Shown here in pieces: positions 1 to 11,405 of a stretch of 64,000 nt of DNA. Made by a program: the position numbers and the translations under genes. Numbering within the stretch: the first letter of the stretch is position 1; each line of letters starts with the position of its first letter. The notes beneath the pieces are model-generated. The model was not told the DNA's origin, made no database searches, and worked only from the letters and a program-made list of their open reading frames with translations. This stretch comes from Brachionus rotundiformis (taxonomy: Eukaryota > Rotifera > Eurotatoria > Ploima > Brachionidae). The stretch covers positions 1,455,825-1,519,824 of the forward strand of contig JAESIW010000118.1 of assembly GCA_016802295.1 (NCBI GenBank). Reading direction: 5' to 3'.

Positions 1-519
1 ATTACATTAGATAATTACAAGTTAAGGTAATAAATATCATCTGGTTTCAACGCTACCGATATAAACTGTCAGTCTAAACTGAGAAAATTTTTAAACTTCT
101 TTAAAAACAAAACAGCTTGGTATCTAATAAATTACAGCTTTAATTTTTGGCCAAGATTTTACAGCCGCTTTGTTAGATAAGTCTTCGCCGAGGGACATCA
201 TTTCTAGCCCAATTCTCTAGTCTTGCAATTAAAATTGTCCATTAATTTACCGATAAAGCTGTAAAACTAGTACAGATTGACAACAAAACTTAATGTCAAT
301 AAAATTAGATATAAATATTCATTCCGGTTCACTCAGGAAATTTAAATGTGTAAAAAATCATGTTAGTAATAGAATTAGTTAAAAATTAGTTAAATTAATT
401 TATTCAATTAGCCTATATACACCTAACTTTCTATCTAACTAGTATAAAAACTAAATGTTTATATCAAATAAATTCTTGTAGATAAAAATAAACTATAATT
501 AAAATTTCTTACACGTGAA
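1..519. other. AT-rich intergenic DNA upstream of CDC25
   Basis: No open frame or recognisable RNA gene. It must contain the promoter and 5' leader of the CDC25 gene, but I see no distinct promoter motif. Confidence 0.5.
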
Positions 520-1284
520 ATGGAATCATTTGCTTACATAGATCAAAATTCATGCGGAAGTAATTTTTCTGACCATTCGATTGACAGCCAAGACACATTT
601 ATGGATGAAAATTCATTTTATTATGACAAAATTGAGAGTCCCAAATCACCAAAATTAAGATCAATATTGGAAAAAAGTCACTATGACCAAAAGAGACTGA
701 TTGGTGACATGTCAACTTATCACACATTGCCCACTTTGACTCTTAGTAGGCATGAGGATTTGGCTACGATAGATGGAAAAACTCTGGTCGATCTTATAAA
801 TGGAAAATATGATCATCAAATTGGCAAATACTTCATTCTTGATGCCAGATACCCTTATGAATACCATGGTGGTCACATTTCAAATGCAGAAAGTAGTTAT
901 GAAAAAGAAACGCTGGTCAAAAAATTGTTCAATGAACCAATAAGATGCCAAAATGGCAAAAGAGTTATACTTATTTTTCACTGTGAGTTTTCTATAGAAC
1001 GCGGACCAAAACTGATGAGGGAAATTAGAGAAATCGATCGATTAATTAACAAAAATTGTTATCCTAATTTGTATTACCCTGAGATTTATCTCCTAGAAGG
1101 TGGTTATAAATTATTTTATGAAAATTATATCGAATTGTGTGAACCTAGAAATTATATGCCTATGCTAAATGATTCTCATAGAAATGAAATGAAATTTTTT
1201 AGGCGAAAATCCAAGACCTGGGAAGAAACCAGGATTGATTCCAAACCCAATCGACTTGCCACAAGGACAAAATTATCTTTTTAG
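520..1284 (+). CDS. CDC25: CDC25-type dual-specificity phosphatase (M-phase inducer)
   Basis: Single-exon gene of 254 aa. CDC25 removes inhibitory phosphates from cyclin-dependent kinases and triggers cell-cycle entry. The rhodanese-like fold is visible as FILDARYPYEYHGGHI (about residues 105-120), then the catalytic loop HCEFSIERGP with nucleophile Cys155 and Arg161 (the CX5R signature), then EIYLLEGGYKLFY. The tail ELCEPRNYMPM corresponds to the family's conserved CEP-Y-PM motif. The N-terminal regulatory region is only about 75 residues, far shorter than in vertebrate CDC25s, which suggests much of the usual phosphorylation and 14-3-3 control is missing or located elsewhere. The start is the first ATG of the frame, with AT-rich leader before it. 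FANCM starts 375 bp downstream on the same strand. The family call is secure; orthology to a particular paralogue is not claimed. Confidence 0.95.
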   Translation: MESFAYIDQNSCGSNFSDHSIDSQDTFMDENSFYYDKIESPKSPKLRSILEKSHYDQKRLIGDMSTYHTLPTLTLSRHEDLATIDGKTLVDLINGKYDHQIGKYFILDARYPYEYHGGHISNAESSYEKETLVKKLFNEPIRCQNGKRVILIFHCEFSIERGPKLMREIREIDRLINKNCYPNLYYPEIYLLEGGYKLFYENYIELCEPRNYMPMLNDSHRNEMKFFRRKSKTWEETRIDSKPNRLATRTKLSF

Positions 1285-1659
1285 TTCGCTTTTTTTATAC
1301 ATTTTTTAATATACCGTAAAACCTTTCAAAAGCCTTTCAAAAATAATTTTTGTTTATTCATTTTTAATAATAAATTTTCTAAAAACATTATCAATTTTAC
1401 TTAAGATCTATTAATTAATAATATTAAAAAATTCTAATTTGTATCATTAAAATTGAAAAATATCATTTAAGACATTAAAAAATGTTTATTATGATGAATA
1501 TATAAATTACAACTAATTATTGTAAAGTATAAAATTATGATTTAATTCGTATCCAAATTAAATATGAATTTTTGGAAATTTTTTTAAAATATATTAATAG
1601 ACAATAATAGAAAGACTTTTTACAATTAATTAATCAATTAAAATTACATCGAATAAATA
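1285..1659. other. Intergenic AT-rich spacer, CDC25 to FANCM
   Basis: No coding potential. Holds the CDC25 3' UTR and FANCM promoter/leader. A lone TACCGTAAAACC at about 1311 resembles the ends of the MITEs reported at 39.2 and 43.6 kb, but no partner end is nearby. Confidence 0.5.
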
Positions 1660-4600
1660 ATGAAAAAATCCCAAAAATTATCAAAACAGTCATCCTCTTC
1701 AGATAACCTACAAAAAACTCTGTTCCAATGTTGGAAGCCATCAAATGCAGAAAATTCAAATAATAATAATCAACAAAAGATGCCAAAAGTCTCCATAATC
1801 ACACTAAAAACTGATGTAATAATTCCTGAAGAAAATGATCAAGATGATATTGACTTAATTCAGTCAACTGACACATTTTTGACCAACTATACCATTAATC
1901 AGACTGTAAACGAGCCCCTAAATGGTTCAAAAATGAACACTACTTCTTTGGACGATGATAATATGGTAGACAAGATAACCCTCGGTTTAGATGATGATGC
2001 TCTTCTATCTACCCAATTTACAGACACAACCGGCTTCGATTACAATTCTGGCTCAGTTTGGATCTATCCTATAAACGAAAATCAACCAATTCGTTCATAT
2101 CAATTCAATATTGTGGAACAATGCTTGTACAAGAACACAATGGTTGTGTTGCCCACAGGAATGGGAAAGACCTTTATTGCAGCTGTTGTTATGTACAATT
2201 TTTACCGATGGTACCCATTGGGAAAGACAATATTCATGGCACCGACCAAACCATTGGTAAATCAACAGTCTGATGCATGCTATCAAATTGTTGGTATACC
2301 AAAGAATGACATGACATCAATGACCGGCCAAATGGCCCCTGAGAAACGCAAAATCCTCTGGGATACCAAGCGAGTATTTTTTCTAACTCCCCAAGTAATT
2401 TCAAATGACATATTAAGAGGAACTGTTGATGTAAATTTAATTAAATGTGTGGTGATTGATGAGGCTCACAAAGCTCTGGGAGACTATGCTTTTTGTAAAG
2501 TAATCGAATCAATAAGTGAATTGAATAAAAATTTTCGGATCATAGCTCTAACAGCTACACCAGGTAGTGACGTTAAGGCAGTCCAAAATGTCATCAATAA
2601 ACTGTTGATATCTCATATTGAGCTTAGAAGTGATGAATCGATAGATATCCAACAGTATAGTAATAATAGAATAGTTGATAAATTTGTTTTACCTCTAAAT
2701 GAGGAAATATTAAAAATTAGAAATGCATATTATAATGTAAGAATTAAAGATAATTTTTTTTAAATTTTATTATATTATTAATTAGCAAAAATAAAAAAAT
2801 ATTACAAAAAAAAATTTTTTTTAGGTAATTCGTGGACCTTTGAAGCGCCTCGAGGTTAACCGAGTGTTGAGTGTTCGTGATCCGGGAAGTTTGCACAAAT
2901 TTGCCATTTTGACACGTAGAGATGATTTTAGGAAGAATGTAGCGCCAAGCATGGACTCAAGAAAAGCAGGCTTGATCGAAAGCGATCTGGCCGTCTTGGT
3001 CACTTTGGTTCATGCTCTTGAATTGCTTATTCAATATGGTGTCAAGTCTTTCTACATGTTTCTAAAAAGTTGTGTCGAAAATACAGATGGTACCAAATCG
3101 GCCGCTCAACAGCACAAAATTAGAACCGAAATTGGTCAGGTACCTGATATGGCCAATTATTATGAACAGTTTAAACAAATATTTGACCAAAAGTAAATTT
3201 TAATAAATAAAATCGAATAGATAAGCTGATTTTTTAGGTGTAAACCAGTGCCAAGAAGCATGCGTCATCCAAAGCTTTTAAAACTTGAGGAAGTAATTTT
3301 AGAACATTTTAAAAAATTTGGAAAAAGTAAATGAATTTATTATTTAAAATTATTTATTAAACAAAATAGAAATTAAATCTATCACTTAGCTTAATTAAGA
3401 CGATACAAGGGTGATGATATTTTCCCAATATAGAGAAAGCGTATATGAAATAACTGAAATGTTGACAGAACATGAAGAGATAAAGCCAATGGAATTTGTT
3501 GGTCAGACATCTGGTGGCAATCGCAAGAGTGTCACACAGAAAGAACAATTGGAAGTAGTAAAAAAATTCCGCGATGGAGGCTATAACACTTTGGTATCGA
3601 CTTGTGTTGGAGAAGAGGGTCTTGACATTGGTGAAGTGGATTTGATAATAAACTACGACTCGCAGAAGAGTCCAATTCGGCTAATTCAGCGCATGGGGCG
3701 AACTGGACGAAAACGCGAGGGTCGCATTGTGGTTTTGTTAACTGAGGGCAAAGAAGAACAATCTTACATTACCAGTTTGTCCAAGAAAAAAAATATGTAC
3801 AAATTTATTCTAAATGGAAAAAAGAACTTTCACTTTTACGGAAATAATCCACTTATGATTCCGAAGGGTCAGCGTCCAAAGTGCCATAAGATGAAGATAG
3901 AAGTGTCCAATGAAGCCGAGCTCAGTGAAAATAAAGAAAACAAAAAGAGTAAAAAAAAATCAAAGTTAGATGAGACCGAACAGCCTAAGAAAAAGACCAG
4001 AAAGAGTAAACGTAATTCCACCAGAGAAGAACAAGATGACTCATTCAGCTCTCAGAGGTTTCCAGACTTGGATCTCGATTTAAACACAGTCAACCAATCT
4101 TTGAACAAAACACCATGCCATGCTAACCAACTAAAACTTTTTAATGAATCTAACACATTGAGCATTAAAAGCACTAAGCTGGACTCGGATATTTTGGACA
4201 AGCAAAAAATGGTTCCAGAGGCACCAAATTTTAAAAAACTCTTTAAATGTCTTAAAAAAAAAGGAAAAGAAAATGAGGATTTATTTGCGGAAAGTTTTAA
4301 TTTAGCTGAATGTATTGATCTTTGGAAAACAGATGAAGATGACTTCATGCTTGCCAAAGAGACTAGTTTAAACATGAGCCATAATTTGGACAATTCAAAC
4401 TTGGTTGAAAAGTTTGAAAAATTTTATATCAACTTAGTTGATGGTTTGTCTGATAGTGAAGAGGAGACAATGCCACAAAAAAATGATAACGAGATTTCTA
4501 ATGCCATGATTGTAGAAGAAACAATTCTGGTAGCTGAGGAAAAGAACCAAAAAGAAACAACCTTGAATGATTTGTTCATGGATGACGAAGATGATGATGA

Positions 4601-7579
4601 TCTAAAGTATCTCAATGACGTAGATATGCTGTCCAAATTTTGTATCAATGAAACTATTAGTGAAGAGATAAAGCCTGTTAATAAATTGGTAGCTGAAGTT
4701 AGGAATGAGGAGCCTAAGATTGCCAGTCCGTGCTCGCCCATTCCACCGATCAACAATTCTAGTACACCTAGATCTATTCTCAGGAAAAAGAACCTCATTT
4801 CCTATTCACCTGTTGATTTGAGTCCAAAGACTGAAAATAAGAGTCTTTCCATGATAGGAATGACACAGGCTCTGAATATACTTAATGCTACTCAAGCGCA
4901 TAATGAAGAAAGTTGTGATTTGTTTGACATGAAGTCAACTTTATCTTATCTGTTTGGTGACTCGACTCCCAACACATCGCTAAAAGACCATTCATGTCTT
5001 TCTGTCACTAATATGAACTCTTCTGGGGAAAAAAAACTCAGATTTGACGAAGCTTCTATTGTGGAAACTAGTGGTCATAAAAAAACAATCAACTACAGCT
5101 CGGATGAAAGTTTGATAATTAAAAAAAAGGTTAAGTTAAAATTTTAATTAATTCAAAAATTGTAAAAAATTAAATTTTAAGAATAATAAAGTGATAAAAG
5201 ACCTTAGTTATTCTTTTGTGGACACTAGTGAAACCAAGCAAGCTAATTATTCTGACGATTCTGAATTTGACGAAATTATTGGCAACAATAAAGATATATC
5301 TCATTCTGATACACAAACAATTGATGATAACGATGATAATGATGATGATAGCGAGTTAGAATTGGAACATCTTGATACAGATAGCAGGAAAAAAGTATTT
5401 TTAAAAAACATGGTACATTTTGGTAAAAAATTCAAAGCTCGGTCCGCCTTCTTATCCTTTTTAATACATAGATATATTATTCAAAACTTATTTTAAAAAT
5501 AGAGCTAAAATTTTCCAATTACTTTGGAATTTTACCAAAGTTATTGAGTATTATTAAATGTGTAGTTTTAAAATTTAAATTTAAAATTGTAGAAAATAAA
5601 AAATAAATTTTTTGTGGACGAAGCAGTCTTGTCAGGAGAGGATTCTGGTGACGACGAAGAAGAAGATGACTATGATTTAAAAGACAGCTTTGTTGACAAC
5701 AGAGAGCAAACTTGTGATGGTAAAAATGATCTTTTAAAATGTTATATGCCAATTTTCCTATCTTTTATGCAGAATCGATGTATCTGAGGTACCAAAAAAG
5801 CTTAAGAGATGCAGATATGAATCGCCCCACATACTTGACCCGCAAACTGCCACCAATTACCGATGACATATTTTCCCAAATGCCCACACAGGACTCTTGG
5901 TATGCATATGACAGCTTCTGCGTACCAGATGATCAACTATCGTTTAATGAAAAGAAATCAAAAAAGAAAAAGTCTCGGAACACTGCTACCAAACCAGACA
6001 GGTTTCGTAGAATTAAAAATTTGGACATGACCTGTGCCAATGATGAAGCATCCAATGACCAAATTTTAGAGGAAAAAAAATTTCACTTAACTCAATTGCC
6101 GCGAAAGAAGAAATTGGTTAATGATGACAGTGATGATGATATAATTGCTGAGGAAATATTGATAAAACCTAAGCCAAATAATTCTGACAAAAGTTTAATG
6201 ATAGTTGATGAAGAAGATGATGATTTTGCATGTTTTAGATCTAAAAATAGGAAAAATTACAGCTCCAACATTGATTGTATAAGCATTGACGATGACGTGA
6301 AGCCGATGGTAAAATCTGAGCCAAGTAAACCAATCGAAACTGTTTTAATCAATGAAGATGATGACGAAGAGTTCAACAACTGGATTAATGATACATTTGC
6401 CAAGGAGAGCTTTGCCAATAGTGATTCTTCTTCAATTGTCAACAAGCCTGACACATCAGCATACTTTACCAATCTGGAAAAGGACCAAAAAATTTTCATG
6501 TCACATTTCAATCAAAAAAAACAGGATCCTGTTCACAAACAAAATGATACCAGAGAAAAAAATAAAATTAACCAAGTCGACCAAAATGTGTCTATAATTC
6601 CATCAGATGTAATAGAATAAAATTATTTATCATATTTTTTATTTAAATATTTTTTTAATTAGCTTCCTAAAAATTCAAATTGGATATTAGTTGATGCTTC
6701 ATTGCTGACCAGTGCTGCGGTATGGATAAAATTAAAATACTAGAATTTAAAATTTGACTTTAAATAAATAACTATTTATTAAAGGATATTGTAAAGAACG
6801 TTCGCAGAATATGGCAACAAGATAGAGTGGTAATTCAGCCAGGCCTCAATTGTGATTTCGTGATAAGTCAGCGAAATGTAGTGCTACGCTTGAAGTGGAG
6901 TGGTGAGACACATATTTTACAAATTAGATAATTTTTAATCAGAAAAATTAAATAGAACTTAGTTCGGCATCAATGCGTGACCAAATAATTGACCGGTATG
7001 CCAAGTGTAAATCTTTGTATAACAATGTAATAGTTTTTGTAATAGATGACCGAGAGAATAACAAGTTTGCTTAAAATCCTTTTCCTTTTAGATACAGTGT
7101 TTATTTAAAAATTTTAGGAATCGTTCAAAATTATTTGATTCTGTGATTGCCAATTTGGCAAAATGCTCCCAAATTTTATACTCCAAAGCAAAGAGTAAAT
7201 TAGTATGAAAATCTGGGAAATTTTTTAATTATAAATTTTAGCCGAAGATTTCAGCTATCAATTGTACTACTTGAGCAACAATGAACAAGAACTTGGATTT
7301 CATCTGGACATTGAATGCAATAACCTTCTTGAACGAAAGAAAAAAGATCTTTCGTTCTACCTATCTTTGCCAAATATGTCCATCATTAATAGCCTTTATT
7401 TATGCAAAAATTTTATGAATATAGCAAAATTTTGTAATAGGTAAGAATCATTTTCATCTTAAACTTAAATTAAATATCACTTTTTTCTCTTATTTAGCTC
7501 TTTGGAAGAATTGAAAACAAAAGGTAAAATGAACGATCGCAAGGCCAGAAAACTATTAAGATTTTTGATAGCTTCTTGA
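1660..7579 (+). CDS. FANCM: Fanconi anaemia group M protein (FANCM), DEAH translocase
   Basis: Thirteen exons with matching phases: 1660-2736, 2825-3192, 3238-3326, 3400-5129, 5182-5412, 5593-5719, 5773-6608, 6663-6719, 6785-6902, 6956-7064, 7118-7194, 7242-7440, 7498-7579 (1699 aa). FANCM remodels replication forks and D-loops in the nucleus. SF2 helicase motifs are intact: PTGMGKT (GKT at residues 169-171), DEAH 267-270, TATPG 298-302, and QRMGRTGRKREG in exon 4. The acidic middle includes a conserved FANCM block (DDIFSQMPTQDSW..DSFCV, exon 7). Exons 8-13 encode the C-terminal ERCC4-like nuclease fold (WILVDASLL, DFVISQRNVVLRL) and helix-hairpin-helix end (LSFYLSLPNMSIINSLYLC). The nuclease catalytic motif is degenerate (VVLRLK where active XPF family members have an ERK motif), as expected of pseudonuclease FANCM. 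Its 3' end faces the glycosyltransferase-like gene 68 bp away. Exon boundaries are hand-predicted. Confidence 0.93.
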
Positions 7580-7647
7580 ATTGTTTTAAAATGATCTAAA
7601 ATTAACAAAGAGTAAATTTTTTTTATTTTGTAAATAAAATTAAACTT

Positions 7648-8646
7648 TTAAAAGAGATTGAAATAAAATTTTTTATATTCATCCAAGTATTTTTTAACTA
7701 GTGGAGTTTTTTCTTCAAAAAAAATTTCAACAAAATTTTCCAAATAGGTCCACTTTTTGGACAAATCATCATGAAATAGGTGAAAATCGGTAGATTTATC
7801 AAAATGAAGTTTCAGGCTTTGCCTTGTCCATTCTTTGTCGCGATCTAATCTAAACCCTTTATACTTAATCTCATTTATCTTTAAATTATTAAATCTTGTA
7901 TAATTGTAAATCATTAGACTTATCATTTTTTGGTCACAAAACCACACTTCCTTCTCTTTGGCTAAATCGTTCTTTCGAATTAGGTTTATATTGTGAAATA
8001 CTCCGATCAGTTTGTTCAGCACAAGAGTTGAATCTACCGAATCAAGCATTAGATTAAGAGAATCGTTTAAGTTGGTAACCTTTTTCCAGTTTGACTTGGT
8101 CATGCCTATGTGCGACATTGGATACATCTTGACTGAATTTCTTTCTATGTAAAAATAGTCACAACAATTGGCATTCCAAATGGTTATTTTTTCTGGAAAA
8201 TCGACATTATAGTAGGTTTTATTAATTGGTATTAGGTCAGCATCTGAGGTAATCACATAATCAGTGTCCTTGATGATTTTGTTCTCTACAAACCCGGAAA
8301 ATATGCGGCTCAATTTGGCTGTAAGTAGTTGGTAGCCTTCTGCCGAGTGAATGTTAATTGTTTGGATCTTGCACTCATCCAAAAAATCAATGGCTAGCTT
8401 GCTGTACAGATTAATGTTGTAAAAGTCAGCTGAAACCAGGAACACAATTGGTGTGTAGCCAATTTTTCTCCAAGCAAGGGCTGCCAATGGAAGATAAAAT
8501 GTATAGTAATGTGTTTTTAAGTCGTCGATATTGCTCGAAAGGATAACAAAGTATCGGGGTTTGCTATTGCTAGTGCTATATCTAACCAGAAACAAAATGG
8601 AAATCAAAAATACCAATGATAAGAAAATTTTCCTATTTCTTCTCAT
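7648..8646 (-). CDS. Type II membrane protein, probable GT-A-fold glycosyltransferase
   Basis: Single-exon protein of 332 aa. A short basic N-terminus is followed by one hydrophobic segment (about residues 7-22), the pattern of a Golgi type II signal anchor. A DxD-type motif follows a hydrophobic strand (YVITSDADLIP, DAD at 135-137), as in metal-dependent nucleotide-sugar transferases. Late histidines (LKLHFDKSTDFHLFHDDL) could complete a metal site. I do not recognise a named family and cannot state donor or acceptor. It lacks introns, unlike most neighbours, which could mean retroposition or horizontal origin, though CDC25 is also intronless. It lies convergent with FANCM. Function as a glycosyltransferase is an inference from topology plus DxD. 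Confidence 0.6.
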   Translation of the reverse strand: MRRNRKIFLSLVFLISILFLVRYSTSNSKPRYFVILSSNIDDLKTHYYTFYLPLAALAWRKIGYTPIVFLVSADFYNINLYSKLAIDFLDECKIQTINIHSAEGYQLLTAKLSRIFSGFVENKIIKDTDYVITSDADLIPINKTYYNVDFPEKITIWNANCCDYFYIERNSVKMYPMSHIGMTKSNWKKVTNLNDSLNLMLDSVDSTLVLNKLIGVFHNINLIRKNDLAKEKEVWFCDQKMISLMIYNYTRFNNLKINEIKYKGFRLDRDKEWTRQSLKLHFDKSTDFHLFHDDLSKKWTYLENFVEIFFEEKTPLVKKYLDEYKKFYFNLF

Positions 8647-9163
8647 TTTTATTTTATAAATAAAAATATTATTCAGTCCTTACCTGAAAAATAATTTTCA
8701 TTTTATTATTCAGTTTTTAATAAATTTTTAAATAAGTTGCTCAAGCAACTAGTACACACATATTAATTAGTTACTCTTGATTTAATTCAGTATTTTGTTT
8801 TTAAAGTTTAAAAGTTTGATTTTAAGTACATATTGTATTTTTAAATTCTGAATAAGTTTTCAATAAGTAAAATCATATCAAATGATAAAGTTAGATACAA
8901 AAATCTTCTTTTTTTTTTTAAAATAAGAGATTAAATCTAGAATTTTAAAATTCGATGCCATTGTTTCCATGGCTCTTTAATATGTGACAAAGGTGATATT
9001 AGAAAAATATGTTTATTATGTCAATAGAATATAAGTTGTATGATGTTTCATTAATTTCAAATTTAAAAATATATTTAAAATAAATATTAGTATATATTAA
9101 AGAGATTTTATTGACATTGAAAATAATAATAATAATAATTGAATTGTTTTTGAATGACAAAAC
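8647..9163. other. Intergenic AT-rich spacer
   Basis: No open frame of interest. Should contain the promoter of the minus-strand glycosyltransferase-like gene and the 3' UTR of CWF19L1. An (AAT)n stretch lies at about 9125-9140. Confidence 0.5.
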
Positions 9164-11142
9164 TTAAATAGCAGGATCAAACATTTTGAATTCTTTTCTA
9201 AAATCTTGAGCCATTTTTTTCTCATCCTCAATTGGAATAACGCACTCTTTCCAATCGATGCGGTCAGGACAATTGAGCAAAAGCTCGCTAGCCATTACGT
9301 CACGGCCAAAATTGATCGGAAACGCACCTCTAATCTCACACAAGTACCTTGTAGTGTCCATGTCGCCTCTAGAGCCAGTATTTAGTTCCTCATTGGGAAG
9401 TTCTAGATAAAAAAAAGGTCTGTTTGGTTCCAAAATTTGTTTCAAATTGGTCATTTGGGGAATTTCATTCAAATAAATGTCTTGGTTCTGTGCCACAGAC
9501 ATAAACGCATCTTTTAGCAAATAGGTCTTGTCCGCCCTAATTGCGTAAACTTGAATTTGCATATGCTTAGTCCGATAGTTGCGCTCATAAAACAAAACAC
9601 ATTTTTTCTTTGCTTTAAAATACTTGACCAATGCTAGCTTGTATTTATCTATCTCTTTCATAAGTTCTTCATCAGCCTGGACAGACGATTGCACATGATT
9701 TATTGGTATAATCAATAAATGGTCTTTATTTAGGGCTCCTTTGGCATAAGCCAAATAGCACTTGTCTCCAACCGAGACTATGTATTGTCGCTCGACTTTC
9801 GACCCGCCCAGACAGAACCAACATGGCTCTTGTTCTTGCTTTTGCATCGCTTCCAATTTTCTTTTTTGTTTGAGCATTTCTTGTTCCTGTTTCTCGTTCA
9901 TTTTTTTAATATAGTCCGCATCGTAGAAATATTGTAGACTAGGCTGAGGGTCATGTTCGCCGTAGTATTTAGTGCCATCTTCATTCTTAATATCTAATGA
10001 GCTTGAGTAAGGGTTATCACTTGATATTGGGTTGGCTGTTTGGCGAACTAGCTCTACATAGTCCAATTTTTTAGCTGGCACAATATTAAATGCGTACAAA
10101 AACTTTGGTTTATTTGATTTGTTGACTTTGGCAAGGCCTAGAAAACGTGTCATGTGCTTTTCTTTTTCCAATAGGACCTGATGGTTGCGGTAAGGTATGC
10201 GTTCGAAAAACATATTTTGTGTAGCTGAAAAATGGTAGCGTGGTTTCAGTTTTTGGGCTAAATGTGCCACCAACTCTGAGCCAAAGTTGTCTGATTTTTG
10301 TTTATTTTCCTTTTATTAAAAAGCAATACAATTAAATCTAAATGCATTTTTGTCTTCTTACCAGTTCTTGATTGCTTAAATTTTCCACATTCCTGGGCCA
10401 TTGGTTGGTTAACAATATATCAATGCATTCGCCGGGACTTCTCTTCTCGCAGTTTTTTATAATAGACTCAATGTCTTTGAGCTCAAATTGGACATTTTCT
10501 TCTGAATCCGAATCATCGGACCTTTTGAGTTTTTTACCAGAATCTTTTATTTTCTCAAATCCGCTCAGGTAAACTATGTTCAGTCCATTGACTGTGCTAT
10601 AAGTGCCCCTAGGCCCCAGGTAAATTATTTTGTCACCGCACAAATCACAACCAGACTTGTCATAAAAGTATTTATACCGACTGGAATCATTAGGTCCTAA
10701 TACATATGTTTGTATAGGCACTTATTTAGTTTAAATTTTTAATTAAATAATTTAATTAGAAATAATTTTTTTTTTAATTTACCTAATGATGGGTTTGAAA
10801 AATGGTCGAAAATTTGCTCATTTTCCTCCTCGTCCCGACCAAAAAACTCTCCAATACAAAACAAAATCTTTAATTATTATCAATTTTCAATTGAATTAAT
10901 TTAAGAAAAATTATTTAAATATTTTATTAAGAAAATAATTAATTAATTAATCAATTACATCAAATTTGCCAACTTTGGACTGTATAGATTTGACCCTTGA
11001 ATACAAATCACCCAATCTGCCCTCTACATCACCACTTACCAGACTAAAACCAAAAAAAATAAGCTTATTTTTGTACCAAATGAATTGCCATTAACTTGGC
11101 CAATTACATTTTAAGCGGCTTTTCTGTATCTATTTTGCTCAT
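9164..11142 (-). CDS. CWF19L1: CWF19-like protein 1 (CwfJ family, splicing/lariat turnover)
   Basis: Five exons on the minus strand: 11142-11108, 11043-10959, 10867-10783, 10720-10362, 10309-9164 (569 aa, against about 540 in vertebrates). The N-terminal metallophosphoesterase-like part reads KPLKILVSGDVEGRL, then LFCIGEFFGRD, then VPIQTYVLGPND and IVYLSGFE. The middle ELVAHLAQKLKPRYHFSA and PYRNHQVLLEK follow the vertebrate sequence closely. The C-terminus has both CwfJ domains: PCWFCLGG, LLIIPINHVQSS (HIT-like) and FPINFGRDVMASELLLN. The family associates with late spliceosomes and the intron-lariat debranching machinery in the nucleus. Start codons of CWF19L1 and the NDR kinase are 263 bp apart head to head, so they probably share a bidirectional promoter. 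A charged linker (KQEQEMLKQKRKLEAMQ) lies before the HIT-like domain. Confidence 0.94.
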
Positions 11143-11405
11143 TATTTAATTATTATTTTTAAATTTTGTTTTTTGAACATTAAGGCAATTTAAAATTGCA
11201 AATAATTTTATTTTTTTTATACTATCATATAAAAAATGGCTTGTAAGTTTTTTTTGAAATTTGCTAGCTATTAGTCTTGTAGCAAGCCACATATATACAT
11301 TTGAAATTTTATTATTTTAGAATATAAAAAATTCTAAAAAATAATTTTTAATATTATAATAAAGATTAGGATAAGAATTAATTTGACAAGTCAAGGCGTA
11401 TAAGT
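11143..11405. promoter_or_regulatory. Probable bidirectional promoter, CWF19L1/STK38
   Basis: 263 bp separates two oppositely oriented start codons (CWF19L1 at 11142 minus, NDR kinase at 11406 plus). It is AT-rich with no recognised factor site. Called only from gene arrangement. Confidence 0.4.

Noticed and set aside
1311..1345. TACCGTAAAACC as a third MITE end
   Set aside because: No inverted partner end found nearby; a 7-base match is expected by chance.
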